Positions 1-8,334 of a DNA stretch of 64,000 nucleotides are shown in pieces. Made by a program: the position numbers and the translations under genes. Each line of letters begins with the position of its first letter. Positions within the stretch are counted from its first letter, which is position 1. Below the pieces are notes generated by a model. That model searched no databases. It had not been told where the DNA came from and saw nothing but the letters and a program-made list of their open reading frames with translations. Origin of the DNA: Flexivirga endophytica (GTDB lineage Bacteria > Actinomycetota > Actinomycetes > Actinomycetales > Dermatophilaceae); contig NZ_BMHI01000001.1 in NCBI RefSeq assembly GCF_014640635.1, positions 930,001-994,000 of the forward strand, written 5' to 3'.

Positions 1-138
1 CGGCGTCGTCACGGCGGCGTCCTGGCCCGCGTTGCACCCGGCAAGCGTCAGCGACGCGATCGTCAGAGTGCCGAGAAGGCCGAGATGTGCTGCTTTCACC
101 AGCGCAGCGTACGTGCCGAATCCCTTGAGGGAAGCCAT
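1..138 (-). CDS. lipoprotein, N-terminal fragment (cut by window edge)
   Basis: Reading leftwards from an ATG at 138, 46 codons stay open to the window edge. They encode a charged N-terminus (a Lys at residue 5 and another at 15), a hydrophobic stretch and a lipobox L-A-G-C ending at Cys35, followed by a polar segment. This is a typical secreted lipoprotein signal peptide, so the mature protein should be lipid-anchored on the outer face of the membrane. Everything that would define a function lies outside the window. A substrate-binding lipoprotein or sensor is possible but not shown. Confidence 0.75.
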   Translation of the reverse strand, partial: MASLKGFGTYAALVKAAHLGLLGTLTIASLTLAGCNAGQDAAVTTP

Positions 139-165
139 TATTCGTAACTACGGCGGGGGTAACCT

Positions 166-981
166 TCAGGCGTTCATCCGGTCTCGCCATACGATCCAGT
201 CCTGCAGGTCGGCGAAGTCGTAGTCGGGCCCGCCGACGGGCACGGTGAACAGCCGCGCACCCAGGTCGTACAACGGCTTGCCGATCTCGTCGGCGACGGT
301 CGGGGCGATGCCGTCGCGGCCACGACCGCCGACGCCCACGGAGATCTCGATTTCCTCCATCGGACGGCCGATGGCGTCGCAGTGCCCGCGCAGCACCTCG
401 AGTTTGTGCGAGAGCACCTCGGCGTCGGCGAAGCTGTGCCAGATGTTCGCGTGCTGCGCCACCAGACGCAGCGTCTTCTTCTCGCCGCCACCACCGATCA
501 GCATCGGCAGCCGGCCGACCGGTGTCGGGTTGAGAGCGGCCAGCCGCGACTCGATGCGGGGGAGTGCCGCAGCCAGGTCGTCGAGCCGCCGACCGGCGGT
601 CTTGAAGTCGAATCCGTATTGCTCGTAGTCCTTCTCGAACCAGCCGGACCCGATGCCGAGGATGAGTCGGCCGCCGGAGATGTGGTCGACGGTGCGCGCC
701 ATGTCAGCCAGCAGGTCGGGGTTGCGATAGCTGTTGCACGTCACCAGGGCGCCGAGCTGAATCCGCGATGTCTGCTCGGCCCAGGCCGCGAGCATCGTCC
801 AGCACTCGAAGTGCTTGCCGTCCGGGTCGCCGTTCAGCGGATAGAAGTGGTCCCAGTTGAAAGCCACGTCGGCGCCGAGGTCCTCGGCACGACGCAGCGC
901 GTCCCGGATCTGGTTGTAGGTCGCGTGCTGTGGCTGGATCTGAACGGCGATGCGCACCGGACGTGAAGTCATGTCGATCAT
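166..981 (-). CDS. LLM-class flavin/F420-dependent oxidoreductase
   Basis: A 271-residue luciferase-like monooxygenase-fold protein. The family hallmarks are visible: an N-terminal strand (RIAVQIQPQ), the segment around residues 50-60 that forms the cofactor pocket, the region GIGSGWFEKDYEQYGFDF near residue 110, and GGGGEKKTLRLVAQ before residue 170. This pattern fits the F420-dependent subgroup common in actinobacteria (TIGR03560-like). The substrate cannot be read from the sequence. The ATG at 981 overlaps the stop of the upstream nitroreductase gene in ATGA, so the two are probably translationally coupled and co-transcribed. A second in-frame ATG at 972 is an alternative start. Cofactor choice, F420 or FMN, is an inference. 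Confidence 0.85.
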   Translation of the reverse strand: MIDMTSRPVRIAVQIQPQHATYNQIRDALRRAEDLGADVAFNWDHFYPLNGDPDGKHFECWTMLAAWAEQTSRIQLGALVTCNSYRNPDLLADMARTVDHISGGRLILGIGSGWFEKDYEQYGFDFKTAGRRLDDLAAALPRIESRLAALNPTPVGRLPMLIGGGGEKKTLRLVAQHANIWHSFADAEVLSHKLEVLRGHCDAIGRPMEEIEISVGVGGRGRDGIAPTVADEIGKPLYDLGARLFTVPVGGPDYDFADLQDWIVWRDRMNA

Positions 982-1595
982 GCTAGGTCGGCCGTGGCAC
1001 CGAACCGGCCGAAGTGCGCGACCTCTCCGAAGTCGCGACGGCGCACCGCACGCGTGCTGCCGGACGGCCTCGACTCGGCCGGGTGACCGACCGCGACAAC
1101 GCCGACGATGCCCCGATCAGCAGGTATGCCGAACTCCTCGCGCACCGCGTCGAGGCGCTCCACCGGGACACCGAAGAAGAGCGCGCCGAGGTTCTCGTCG
1201 GCGGCACCGAGCAGCATCAGCATCGCCGCCATACCGGTGTCCACGTCCCAGTAGGGCACCGGCCAGTGTTCCTCGGACTGGTCTTTCCACGGTTTGTCGT
1301 CGCGGGCATAGCGGCGCAGGTAGGCGTTCTTGTCCGAGCAGCAGACGATCAGCACCGGCGCCGCGCTCACCCCGCGCAACCAGGCGTCGGGTATGCCGTC
1401 ATCGCTGGTCGCCGCCCAGAACGCGTCACGTTCGTCGCCGCGCAACACCAGGAAGTCCCAGCCCTGGCTGAACCCCGCGCTGGGTGCCCGCACCGCGAGC
1501 TCCAACAGCCGCAGCACGGTCTCCTCGGGCACGTCCCGGTCGGCGTCGAAACGGCGCACCATCCGGCGGCGCAGCACGGCATCTCGCAACTCCAT
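978..1595 (-). CDS. nitroreductase family protein
   Basis: A 205-residue FMN-binding nitroreductase-fold protein. Visible motifs are the N-terminal RRRMVRRFD phosphate-binding arginine cluster, APSAGFSQGWDF near residue 38, and GIVGVVAVGHPAE near the C-terminus, which contacts the flavin. Such enzymes reduce nitro, quinone or iodotyrosine-like substrates with NAD(P)H; the actual substrate is unknown. The gene lies upstream of the LLM oxidoreductase and overlaps it by 4 bp, so it forms a two-gene oxidoreductase operon. Family assignment is firm; physiological role is not. Confidence 0.87.
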   Translation of the reverse strand: MELRDAVLRRRMVRRFDADRDVPEETVLRLLELAVRAPSAGFSQGWDFLVLRGDERDAFWAATSDDGIPDAWLRGVSAAPVLIVCCSDKNAYLRRYARDDKPWKDQSEEHWPVPYWDVDTGMAAMLMLLGAADENLGALFFGVPVERLDAVREEFGIPADRGIVGVVAVGHPAESRPSGSTRAVRRRDFGEVAHFGRFGATADLA

Positions 1596-1698
1596 GCCGG
1601 CCAGCCTAGGTGCGGAGCGCGGTCGAGCGGGCGGGTTAGGCTTTCGGCTGGCCGGTGGTGATTCGAGGACCGGTCAACAACGCACATGTGGTGGGCAA

Positions 1699-1724
1699 CC
1701 AACCGCGCAGGCCGGTGCGGCGTC
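1699..1724 (+). promoter_or_regulatory. candidate ECF-type promoter of the sigma-factor gene
   Basis: CCAACC at 1699-1704 is followed after 16 nt by CGTC at 1721-1724. This is the AAC...CGTC layout recognised by many group 4 (ECF) sigma factors. It sits about 75 nt upstream of the sigma-factor start, so autoregulation is plausible. Short GC-rich motifs like these arise by chance, hence the low confidence. Confidence 0.3.
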
Positions 1725-1796
1725 CTCTCGGGTATGACGGCGACGATCATCGGGCAGCGCGCGACTGCCTGCGTCCCACGGGAAAGGTGGCGATGG

Positions 1797-2303
1797 GTGG
1801 CTTCGGGGGAAGCAGCCGTCGAGAGCGCCGTCCGCGAGGTGTATGACGCACACTTCGGGCGGCTCGTCGGCTGGACCACGCAGTTGATCGGCGACCGTGA
1901 CCTGGCCCACGACGTGGCCACGGATGCGTTCGTGAAGCTGTTGACGCACTGGCACTCGGTGCAGGATCCGCGCGCCTGGCTCTATACCGCTGCCGCCAAC
2001 CAGGTCCGCGACCACTGGCGCAAGCGTGGCCGCGAGGCCTCGGCATACGAGAAGTTCGTCGCCGGCAGTGCCCGGGCCGTGGACGTCGCGGACAGCGGCC
2101 TGGACCCGGCGACCCGGCTGAGCGTCCGTGACGCGGTCGAGTCGTTGCCGGAGCGGTTCCGGCTGGTCGTGCTGCTGCACTACTTCGCCGACCTGTCGGT
2201 CGCGCAGGTCGCGGCACAGACCGGTAAGAGTGAGGGCACTATCAAGCGCGACCTGCACGATGCACGCAAGCAACTGGCACAACGGTTGGAGGTGACTCGG
2301 TGA
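1797..2303 (+). CDS. RNA polymerase sigma factor, ECF-like (SigE family)
   Basis: A 168-residue sigma-70-family factor with only regions 2 and 4. Region 2 lies in the first 70 residues (DAHFGRLVGWTTQLIG, then LAHDVATDAFVKLL). Region 4 is a clear helix-turn-helix (LPERFRLVVLLHYFADLS, then VAQVAAQTGKSEGTIKRDL). I start it at GTG 1797 because GGAAAGG lies about ten bases upstream; longer forms from 1686 add residues without family similarity. It overlaps the following membrane protein gene in GTGA, the usual arrangement for a sigma factor and its regulator. Target genes are unknown. Confidence 0.88.
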   Translation: MASGEAAVESAVREVYDAHFGRLVGWTTQLIGDRDLAHDVATDAFVKLLTHWHSVQDPRAWLYTAAANQVRDHWRKRGREASAYEKFVAGSARAVDVADSGLDPATRLSVRDAVESLPERFRLVVLLHYFADLSVAQVAAQTGKSEGTIKRDLHDARKQLAQRLEVTR

Positions 2304-3775
2304 ACGACTCTCCCCTGAACGACTCTCCCCTGAACGACGGTCACAACCACGGTGAGCCGTCGGATCAGCGCGACGCCGTGGCCGGCTTCTTCGCCGCGGC
2401 GCGCTCGCAGGTGCGCGATCAGCCGGCGACCGACCTGGACTGGCAGCGCATCGTGCACGAGTCGCGCCGGTCCTCCCGCCGCCGCAACCGGCTGGCACTG
2501 TTGTCCAGTGCCGCGGTCGCGATCATCGCGATCTTCGCTGTGTTCCTCTGGCAGCAGAACGGCATGGGCGACGGGGTGCGGCGCGGTGAGGCGATCGTCG
2601 GCGGCAACCCTGTGACCACCGGTGAGCCGACGTCCAGTCCGTCCTCGGTGTCGTCCGCGCAGCGCCCGACCACCGTCCCGGACAGCTTCCGCACGTGGTC
2701 GGTCAGCAACGCAGGGCAGAGCACCGTCTACGCGCTCGGTGCCCAGGACTGCGAGGGTGACGACGCCTGCCCGGTGCTGCTGCGCTCGGGCACCAACGGC
2801 AGGACCTGGACGGCGGTGCACCGGTTCGACGGCACCGACGTGTCCGCCGCGACCGGCACCGACGTTCCCCAGGTGCAGCCGGAGCGTGCGGTCACCCAGA
2901 CCCGATTCGCCACGCCGCAGACCGGCTACGTGTTCGGCGGCGACCTGTGGGTCACTCGTGACGGTGGCGCCAGCTTCACCAAGATGAGCCACCCGGGTTC
3001 GACGGTGTTGGACGTGGAGATCAACTCGCAGCACGCGGTGCTGCTGAGTTCGGACAACTGTGGGCAGGGAGTCTGCAACGGGCCGGTCTACGTCACGCGG
3101 TTCGACCCGGCGAAGGGCACCATCACCGGCCCTGACGCGCAGGTCACGCCGCGTGCGCAGGTCAGTGCCGGGACGGTCACCGTCCAGAACGACCAGGTCA
3201 TCGTGCAACTGACCGCTGCTAACGCCGGCGCGTCGATCGCGCCGATGCGGCTCGACGACAAGAAGCTGACCACGCTCAACGCGCCACCGGCGTGCTCCGG
3301 AGCCGCCCTGCAGTCGGTGACCCCGGCCACCAACAGCAAGCAGCTGCAGCTCTTCGCCCTCTGCAACCCGCAGAAGGCGGGCAACAGCCAGACGTCGTAC
3401 ACGATCGTGCGCAGTGACGACGCGGGTAAGTCCTGGAGCAGCGTCTCGCGCGGGGCGCTCATCCTGGCTCGACTCGGTGATGTGTGGCTGGCCGCGGCGG
3501 ACAGCAAGCACCTGGTCGCTTCCGCCGGCGGACCTCGCGAGAGCACGGGCGTCCCCGCCCCGAACGGTGACGACAGCCTGATGGTGTCGAACAACGGCGG
3601 TAACGGCTTCGGCGCGGCCACACCGCCCAAGGGCCAACAGCTGCCGGGCACCGGCTTTGACTGGACCGCCAGCGCCGGCGGCGGGATCGTCTACGCCGTC
3701 CCGCGCACCACCCACGGATTCTGGATGACCTCCGACTACGGCACGAAATGGACCGTGGTCGACCCGAGGCACTGA
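2300..3775 (+). CDS. single-pass membrane protein with extracytoplasmic BNR beta-propeller; candidate sigma regulator
   Basis: A 491-residue protein with a cytoplasmic N-terminus of about 60 residues, one transmembrane helix at about 62-84 after an arginine-rich patch, a Ser/Thr/Pro-rich linker, and a C-terminal domain of about 370 residues. That domain carries five Asp-box (BNR) motifs near residues 162 (SGTNGRTW), 218 (TRDGGASF), 371 (SDDAGKSW), 429 (SNNGGNGF) and 476 (TSDYGTKW), so it should fold as a sialidase-like or Ycf48-like beta-propeller. The gene overlaps the sigma-factor gene by 4 bp. I see no zinc anti-sigma motif (HxxxCxxC). An anti-sigma or sensor role is inferred from context only. 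No sialidase catalytic residues are evident. Confidence 0.75.
   Translation: MNDSPLNDSPLNDGHNHGEPSDQRDAVAGFFAAARSQVRDQPATDLDWQRIVHESRRSSRRRNRLALLSSAAVAIIAIFAVFLWQQNGMGDGVRRGEAIVGGNPVTTGEPTSSPSSVSSAQRPTTVPDSFRTWSVSNAGQSTVYALGAQDCEGDDACPVLLRSGTNGRTWTAVHRFDGTDVSAATGTDVPQVQPERAVTQTRFATPQTGYVFGGDLWVTRDGGASFTKMSHPGSTVLDVEINSQHAVLLSSDNCGQGVCNGPVYVTRFDPAKGTITGPDAQVTPRAQVSAGTVTVQNDQVIVQLTAANAGASIAPMRLDDKKLTTLNAPPACSGAALQSVTPATNSKQLQLFALCNPQKAGNSQTSYTIVRSDDAGKSWSSVSRGALILARLGDVWLAAADSKHLVASAGGPRESTGVPAPNGDDSLMVSNNGGNGFGAATPPKGQQLPGTGFDWTASAGGGIVYAVPRTTHGFWMTSDYGTKWTVVDPRH
2303..2338 (+). repeat. 15-bp in-frame tandem repeat at the start of the propeller gene
   Basis: Two perfect copies of AACGACTCTCCCCTG (2303-2317 and 2318-2332) plus a 6-bp partial copy begin right after the GTG start codon. 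They encode N-D-S-P-L units. Because the unit is 15 bp, copy-number change would not shift the frame. Confidence 0.85.
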
Positions 3776-3827
3776 CACCGGTGTCCTCCGCCGGGACCAC
3801 CGGACCCCGACCTGGCATGCTCGGAGC

Positions 3828-6539
3828 ATGAACTCGACCGACGACAGGTCCGCGGACGAGCTGCCACCGGGCTATCCCCGCGAGTGGGAGGCCGACGTGG
3901 TCCTGCGCGACGGATCGGTCGCCCAGGTCAGGCCCATCCGCCCGGACGATGTCGAGCTGTTGCAGGAGTTCCACGAGCGGCAGTCGGACGAGTCGATCTA
4001 CCTGCGCTTCTTCGCACCGCTGAAGCACCTGTCGGACCGTGAGGCCACGCGCTTCGCCAACGTCGACTACAGCCAGCGCGTCGCGCTCATCGTGGAGGCG
4101 GGCGGCCGGATGGTCGGCGTCGCACGCTACGACCGGCTCACCGGACCGGACGGGCCGCAGGCCGAGGTCGCGTTCAACATCGCCGATGACTTCCAGGGCC
4201 GTGGCGTGGGGTCGGTGCTGCTGGAGCACCTCGCGGCGATCGGTGCGGAGGCAGGCGTGCAGGAGTTCGTCGCGGACGTCCTGCCACAGAACCACAAGAT
4301 GATGGGCGTCTTCACCGACGCCGGGTTCGAGGTGCGGCGCCGGTTCGACGACGGCGTCATGGCGCTGACCTTCCGGATCGAGCCGACCGAGCAGTCACAG
4401 GCGGTCCGCACGGCGCGTGAGCAACGCGCCGAGGCGCGCAGCATGCGCTCGCTGCTCGCACCGTCGTCGATCGCGGTGGTCGGGGTCGGTTCCCGGCCGA
4501 CCGGCCTGGGCCGCGGCGTCTTCGAGCACCTGCAGGCTGGCGGCTTCACCGGTGCGTTGTATGCCGTCAACCGCAACGTGCACCACGAGATCCGCGACGT
4601 GACAGTGCATCCCAGCGTCAAAGATCTGCCGGGGCCCGTGGAGCTGGTGGTGATCGCGGTGCCGGCACCGGAAGTGCTGCAGGTCGTCCACGAATGCGCG
4701 GAGCACGACGTGAAGGCGCTGGTGGTGATCTCCGCCGGGTTCGCCGAGGCAGGACCCGAGGGGGAGCAGTTGCAGGCCGAACTCCTCAGCACCGCCCGGC
4801 GGCACGGCATGCGAGTGGCCGGCCCCAACTCCTTCGGCCTGATCAACACCCGCGAGGACGTGCGGATGAACGCCACCCTCGCCCCGGAGATGCCAGGTCG
4901 GGGACGGTTCGGTCTCTTCGCGCAGAGCGGTGCGCTCGGCATCGCCGTGCTCGACTTCGCCGAGCGGCGCGGTCTCGGTCTGACCGACTTCGTGTCGACC
5001 GGCAACCGCGTCGACGTCTCGGGCAACGACGTGATGCAGGCCTGGATGGACGACGACCGGACCGAGGCCGTCGGCCTCTACCTGGAGTCGATGGGAAACC
5101 CTCGCAAGTTCTCCCGGATCGCGCGTCGGTTGTCGCTGCAGAAACCGGTCATCGTGGTCAAGTCCGGTGTGTCCTCGTACGGCGTGCCACCGGGGCACCG
5201 GGTCCGCCCGACGCACATCTCGCCGGACGCGTTCTCGTCGATGCTGCGCCAGGCGGGCGTCATACGCGTGGAGAACCTGCACCAGATGTTCGACGTCGCC
5301 CAACTGGTGGTCAACCAGCCGATCCCGCAAGGGCCGCGGGTGGCGATCGTCGGCAACTCCGACGCCCTCGGCGCGCTCGCGGCAGACAACGCGATCAGCC
5401 TCGGCCTGCAGATCACCCATGGTCCGGTGAACCTCCCGGCGGAGTGCACCCCCGAGCAGCTGGAACAGGCGGTCGACGCGGCGTTCGCCGACCCGGATGT
5501 CGACAGCGTGGTGACCGCGTTCATGCAGCCGGTCATCATCCAGGGCATCGGCCTGGCCACTGCGCTGGCGAAGGTCTCCGCCCGGCACGAAAAGCCGTGT
5601 CTGACAACGTTCTTGGGCATCAGCGGGGTCAGTGAGGTGTTGGCCGCGCCCCATCCGGAGACGCAGATCGAGAAGTTCGTGCCGTCCTATGCGGTGCCCG
5701 AGGACGGTGTGCGGGCGCTCGCGGCGGTCACCCGTTACGGGGAGTGGCGCGGCACGGATCGTGGAACCCCGGTGCTGCCCGAAGGCATCGACCGGCGGGC
5801 TGCCGAGCACCTGGTCGATCGGGTGCTGGCCGCCTCACCCGACGGGCGGCCGCTGACCGCACCCGAGGTGCGCGAACTGCTCGCGGCATACGGCATCGAC
5901 GTGTGGCCCTACACGTCGGTGCGGTCCGCGGACGAAGCGGTCCAGGTCGCCGAAGAAATGGGCTACCCGGTGGTCGTCAAGTCGGTGTCGCCCCTGGTGC
6001 GGACCCAGCCGGTCACGGCGGTGCGCGCCGATCTGACCCACGCGGCAGCCGTGCATGACGCCTACACGACGCTGGACGAGCGCCTGCGGCCGTTGCACGC
6101 CAACCGCTTGGTCGTGCAGCGTATGGCGACCCCCGGCATCCCGTGCATCGTGGCGACCGGTGAGGACCCCCTCTTCGGGCCTGTGGTGCGCTTCAGCCTC
6201 GCCGGCGCGCCGACCGAGGTGATGGGCGACCTGGCCTACCGGATCCCGCCGTTGACCGAGGTGGACGTGCGTGACCTGATCAACTCCGTGCGGGCGGCGC
6301 CGTTACTGCACGGACGCGGCGGTGGGCTGGCGGTCGACCAGGCCGCGTTGGAGGACGTCGTCGCCCGCATCTCGGTGCTCGCCGAACACCTGCCCGACGT
6401 GGCCGCGTTGGAGCTCAACCCGGTCAACACCCACGCCGGGGGACTCGAGGTGCTCGGAGCCACGGTCACCGTCGCGCCACCCGCCGTGCGCACCGACTCC
6501 GGACGTCGCTCACTGCCAAGAGTGAACCTGCGACAATGA
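3828..6539 (+). CDS. GNAT acetyltransferase fused to acyl-CoA synthetase (ADP-forming)-like domains, PatA type
   Basis: A 903-residue fusion. Residues about 20-185 are a GNAT domain with the acetyl-CoA loop in FQGRGVGSVLLEHL. From about 210 follows a CoA-binding Rossmann domain (SIAVVGVGSRPTGLG), then succinyl-CoA-ligase-like domains (GLFAQSGALGIAVLD), and from about 685 an ATP-grasp domain. This order, GNAT first, is the one described for Streptomyces lividans SlPatA, whereas enterobacterial Pat has GNAT last. Relatives acetylate and silence acetyl-CoA synthetase and other acyl-CoA ligases. Whether the ligase part is catalytic or only senses acyl-CoA is not clear from sequence. The stop overlaps the next gene in ATGA. 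Confidence 0.88.
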   Translation: MNSTDDRSADELPPGYPREWEADVVLRDGSVAQVRPIRPDDVELLQEFHERQSDESIYLRFFAPLKHLSDREATRFANVDYSQRVALIVEAGGRMVGVARYDRLTGPDGPQAEVAFNIADDFQGRGVGSVLLEHLAAIGAEAGVQEFVADVLPQNHKMMGVFTDAGFEVRRRFDDGVMALTFRIEPTEQSQAVRTAREQRAEARSMRSLLAPSSIAVVGVGSRPTGLGRGVFEHLQAGGFTGALYAVNRNVHHEIRDVTVHPSVKDLPGPVELVVIAVPAPEVLQVVHECAEHDVKALVVISAGFAEAGPEGEQLQAELLSTARRHGMRVAGPNSFGLINTREDVRMNATLAPEMPGRGRFGLFAQSGALGIAVLDFAERRGLGLTDFVSTGNRVDVSGNDVMQAWMDDDRTEAVGLYLESMGNPRKFSRIARRLSLQKPVIVVKSGVSSYGVPPGHRVRPTHISPDAFSSMLRQAGVIRVENLHQMFDVAQLVVNQPIPQGPRVAIVGNSDALGALAADNAISLGLQITHGPVNLPAECTPEQLEQAVDAAFADPDVDSVVTAFMQPVIIQGIGLATALAKVSARHEKPCLTTFLGISGVSEVLAAPHPETQIEKFVPSYAVPEDGVRALAAVTRYGEWRGTDRGTPVLPEGIDRRAAEHLVDRVLAASPDGRPLTAPEVRELLAAYGIDVWPYTSVRSADEAVQVAEEMGYPVVVKSVSPLVRTQPVTAVRADLTHAAAVHDAYTTLDERLRPLHANRLVVQRMATPGIPCIVATGEDPLFGPVVRFSLAGAPTEVMGDLAYRIPPLTEVDVRDLINSVRAAPLLHGRGGGLAVDQAALEDVVARISVLAEHLPDVAALELNPVNTHAGGLEVLGATVTVAPPAVRTDSGRRSLPRVNLRQ

Positions 6540-7153
6540 CCGACATGTCTTCGTCCAGCAAGCAGATCACCGCGTCGGCGTTGCCGACCGGCCTCCTCGC
6601 CGACATCGAGCAGGCCGGCTACTTCCCGCTCCTGGTCGCCGATGTCGTGGCCGCCGCGGTCGGCAGCGAGAGCATCACGTCCCACCTGGTGCACGCGGAG
6701 ACGACGATCGACGCCGAGACCGTCCGGCGGCACGTGACGGTCTTCGTGCTGACCGACAGCCGGCTGATCCTGGCGCACGCCGACGACCACGCGCCCACAC
6801 CGGACTCGCCGGTCCAGCACCTCGGGATGGTCGCCACGGCGACCAGCGAGACGGTCCCGCTGTCCTGCGTGCGCGGCGTCATGCTCGGCCGGGTGGTGCC
6901 CGATCCCGAGCGCTATGTCGAAGGGTCCTTCGGCCGCGAGGTGACCCTGACGATCTCGTGGGGCGCCGTGTCCCGGGTCGACCTCCTGCCTGCCAACTGC
7001 GCCGACCCCAACTGCGACGCCGACCACGGCTACGAGGGCACGATCACCGGCGATGACGTGACCGTGCGGGTCAGCGCCGACGCCGACGGTGACGACAATC
7101 TGCAGCAGGCACAAGTGTTTTCGACGGCGCTCTCCGCCGCCATCGGCCGGTGA
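6536..7153 (+). CDS. DUF5998 family protein
   Basis: A 205-residue soluble protein of the actinobacterial DUF5998 family, recognised by its N-terminus (LLADIEQAGYFPLLVADVV) and the following beta-rich core (VRRHVTVFVLTDSRLILAHAD). A CADPNCDADHGY segment near residue 165 holds two cysteines and a histidine that could bind metal. Function is unknown. It overlaps the genes on both sides by 4 bp (ATGA before, GTGA after), so it belongs to one translational unit with the PatA-like gene and the phosphodiesterase gene. Confidence 0.85.
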   Translation: MTDMSSSSKQITASALPTGLLADIEQAGYFPLLVADVVAAAVGSESITSHLVHAETTIDAETVRRHVTVFVLTDSRLILAHADDHAPTPDSPVQHLGMVATATSETVPLSCVRGVMLGRVVPDPERYVEGSFGREVTLTISWGAVSRVDLLPANCADPNCDADHGYEGTITGDDVTVRVSADADGDDNLQQAQVFSTALSAAIGR

Positions 7154-8298
7154 TCCCGCAGGCGCTTCCGTCATACGACGGCACCGGACTGGCCGGGGTG
7201 CTGCCCCGCGTCGTCCGGTCACTGGGCGGGCCGCAGCTGCCGGCGGCGACCGGCGCGCGACTGCCGGCGGCCACGCGAGCCGTGGTCGTGCTCGCTGACG
7301 GGCTGGGCGCCGATCTGCTGCGCCGACGCTCCGGCCACGCACCGTTCCTGCGCGCGTCGGCCGCTGCCCAGGATCCCGCCGTACCCGGGGTGCTCACTGC
7401 CGGCTTCCCGTCGACGACGGCCACCAGTATGGGCACCTTCGGCACCGGACTGCCGCCGGGCGCGCACGGTCTGGCCGGCTACCAGGTGCGCGTGCCCGGC
7501 ACCGATCGGCTCTTCAACGAGCTGGACTGGATCGGCGGCCCGGATCCCGAGCAGTGGCAGCCGCACCGGACGATCTTCGAGCAGACGACCGCGGCCGGGA
7601 TTCCGGTCACCATGGTCGGTCCGGCCAAGTTCGGTAGCTCCGGACTGACCAGGTCGGCGCTGCGCGGTGCGCTGTTCGCCGAAGCGCGCGGCCTGTCCGC
7701 TTCGGTCGACGCGGCCGTGCGCGCCGCACGGGCGACCCCGCGTGCGCTGGTCTACCTCTACTGGGGCGATGTCGATCGCACCGGCCATCAGCACGGCTGC
7801 GAGTCATGGCAGTGGGGCGAGTCCGTCGAGCTGCTCGACGGGGAGTTGCGCCGGCTGCGCACCATGCTGCCGGATGACACGTCGCTGACCGTGACCGCCG
7901 ACCACGGCATGGTCGACGTGCCCGCCTCGGCGAGGACCGATGTCGCCACCGACCCCGAGCTGCGGGCGGGCGTCGAGCTGGTCGGCGGCGAGCCACGTGG
8001 TGTGCAGCTCTACTGCCGGCCCGGTGCCGTCGCCGACGTGATCGCTGCCTGGACGGCGCGCGTGGGTGACGACGGCTGGGTCATGACCCGGGACGAAGCC
8101 GTCGCCACCGGACTCTTCGGACCCGTCTCGCCGGACGTGCTGGCCCGCTTCGGGGACGTGATCGTCGCGGTGCACGCACCGGTCAGCTTCGTGGACAGCC
8201 GGGTCATGAACTCCCGGATCATCGCCCTGATCGGTCAGCACGGATCACTCACCGACGCCGAACAACAGGTGCCCTTCATCCACCTCCCGGCACGGTGA
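7150..8298 (+). CDS. type I phosphodiesterase / nucleotide pyrophosphatase family (alkaline phosphatase superfamily)
   Basis: A 382-residue member of the alkaline phosphatase superfamily. The metal site is visible: Asp in VVLADGLGADLL near residue 43, the Thr nucleophile in GFPSTTATSM near residue 95, GDVDRTGHQHG near residue 210 and TADHGMVD near residue 255. Relatives hydrolyse phosphodiester or pyrophosphate bonds in nucleotides or lipid-linked substrates. No signal peptide is seen, so it is probably cytosolic. It starts at GTG 7150 overlapping the DUF5998 stop. The substrate is unknown. Confidence 0.87.
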   Translation: MIPQALPSYDGTGLAGVLPRVVRSLGGPQLPAATGARLPAATRAVVVLADGLGADLLRRRSGHAPFLRASAAAQDPAVPGVLTAGFPSTTATSMGTFGTGLPPGAHGLAGYQVRVPGTDRLFNELDWIGGPDPEQWQPHRTIFEQTTAAGIPVTMVGPAKFGSSGLTRSALRGALFAEARGLSASVDAAVRAARATPRALVYLYWGDVDRTGHQHGCESWQWGESVELLDGELRRLRTMLPDDTSLTVTADHGMVDVPASARTDVATDPELRAGVELVGGEPRGVQLYCRPGAVADVIAAWTARVGDDGWVMTRDEAVATGLFGPVSPDVLARFGDVIVAVHAPVSFVDSRVMNSRIIALIGQHGSLTDAEQQVPFIHLPAR

Positions 8299-8334
8299 GC
8301 ACCGGACCGAGGGCGCCTCGTAGGCTGTCCGATC

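Noticed and set aside
2180-3829. 549-codon minus-strand frame opposite the propeller gene
   Set aside because: Composition is dominated by Arg, Gly and Val with no motif; the plus-strand gene has clear Asp-boxes and a coupled start.
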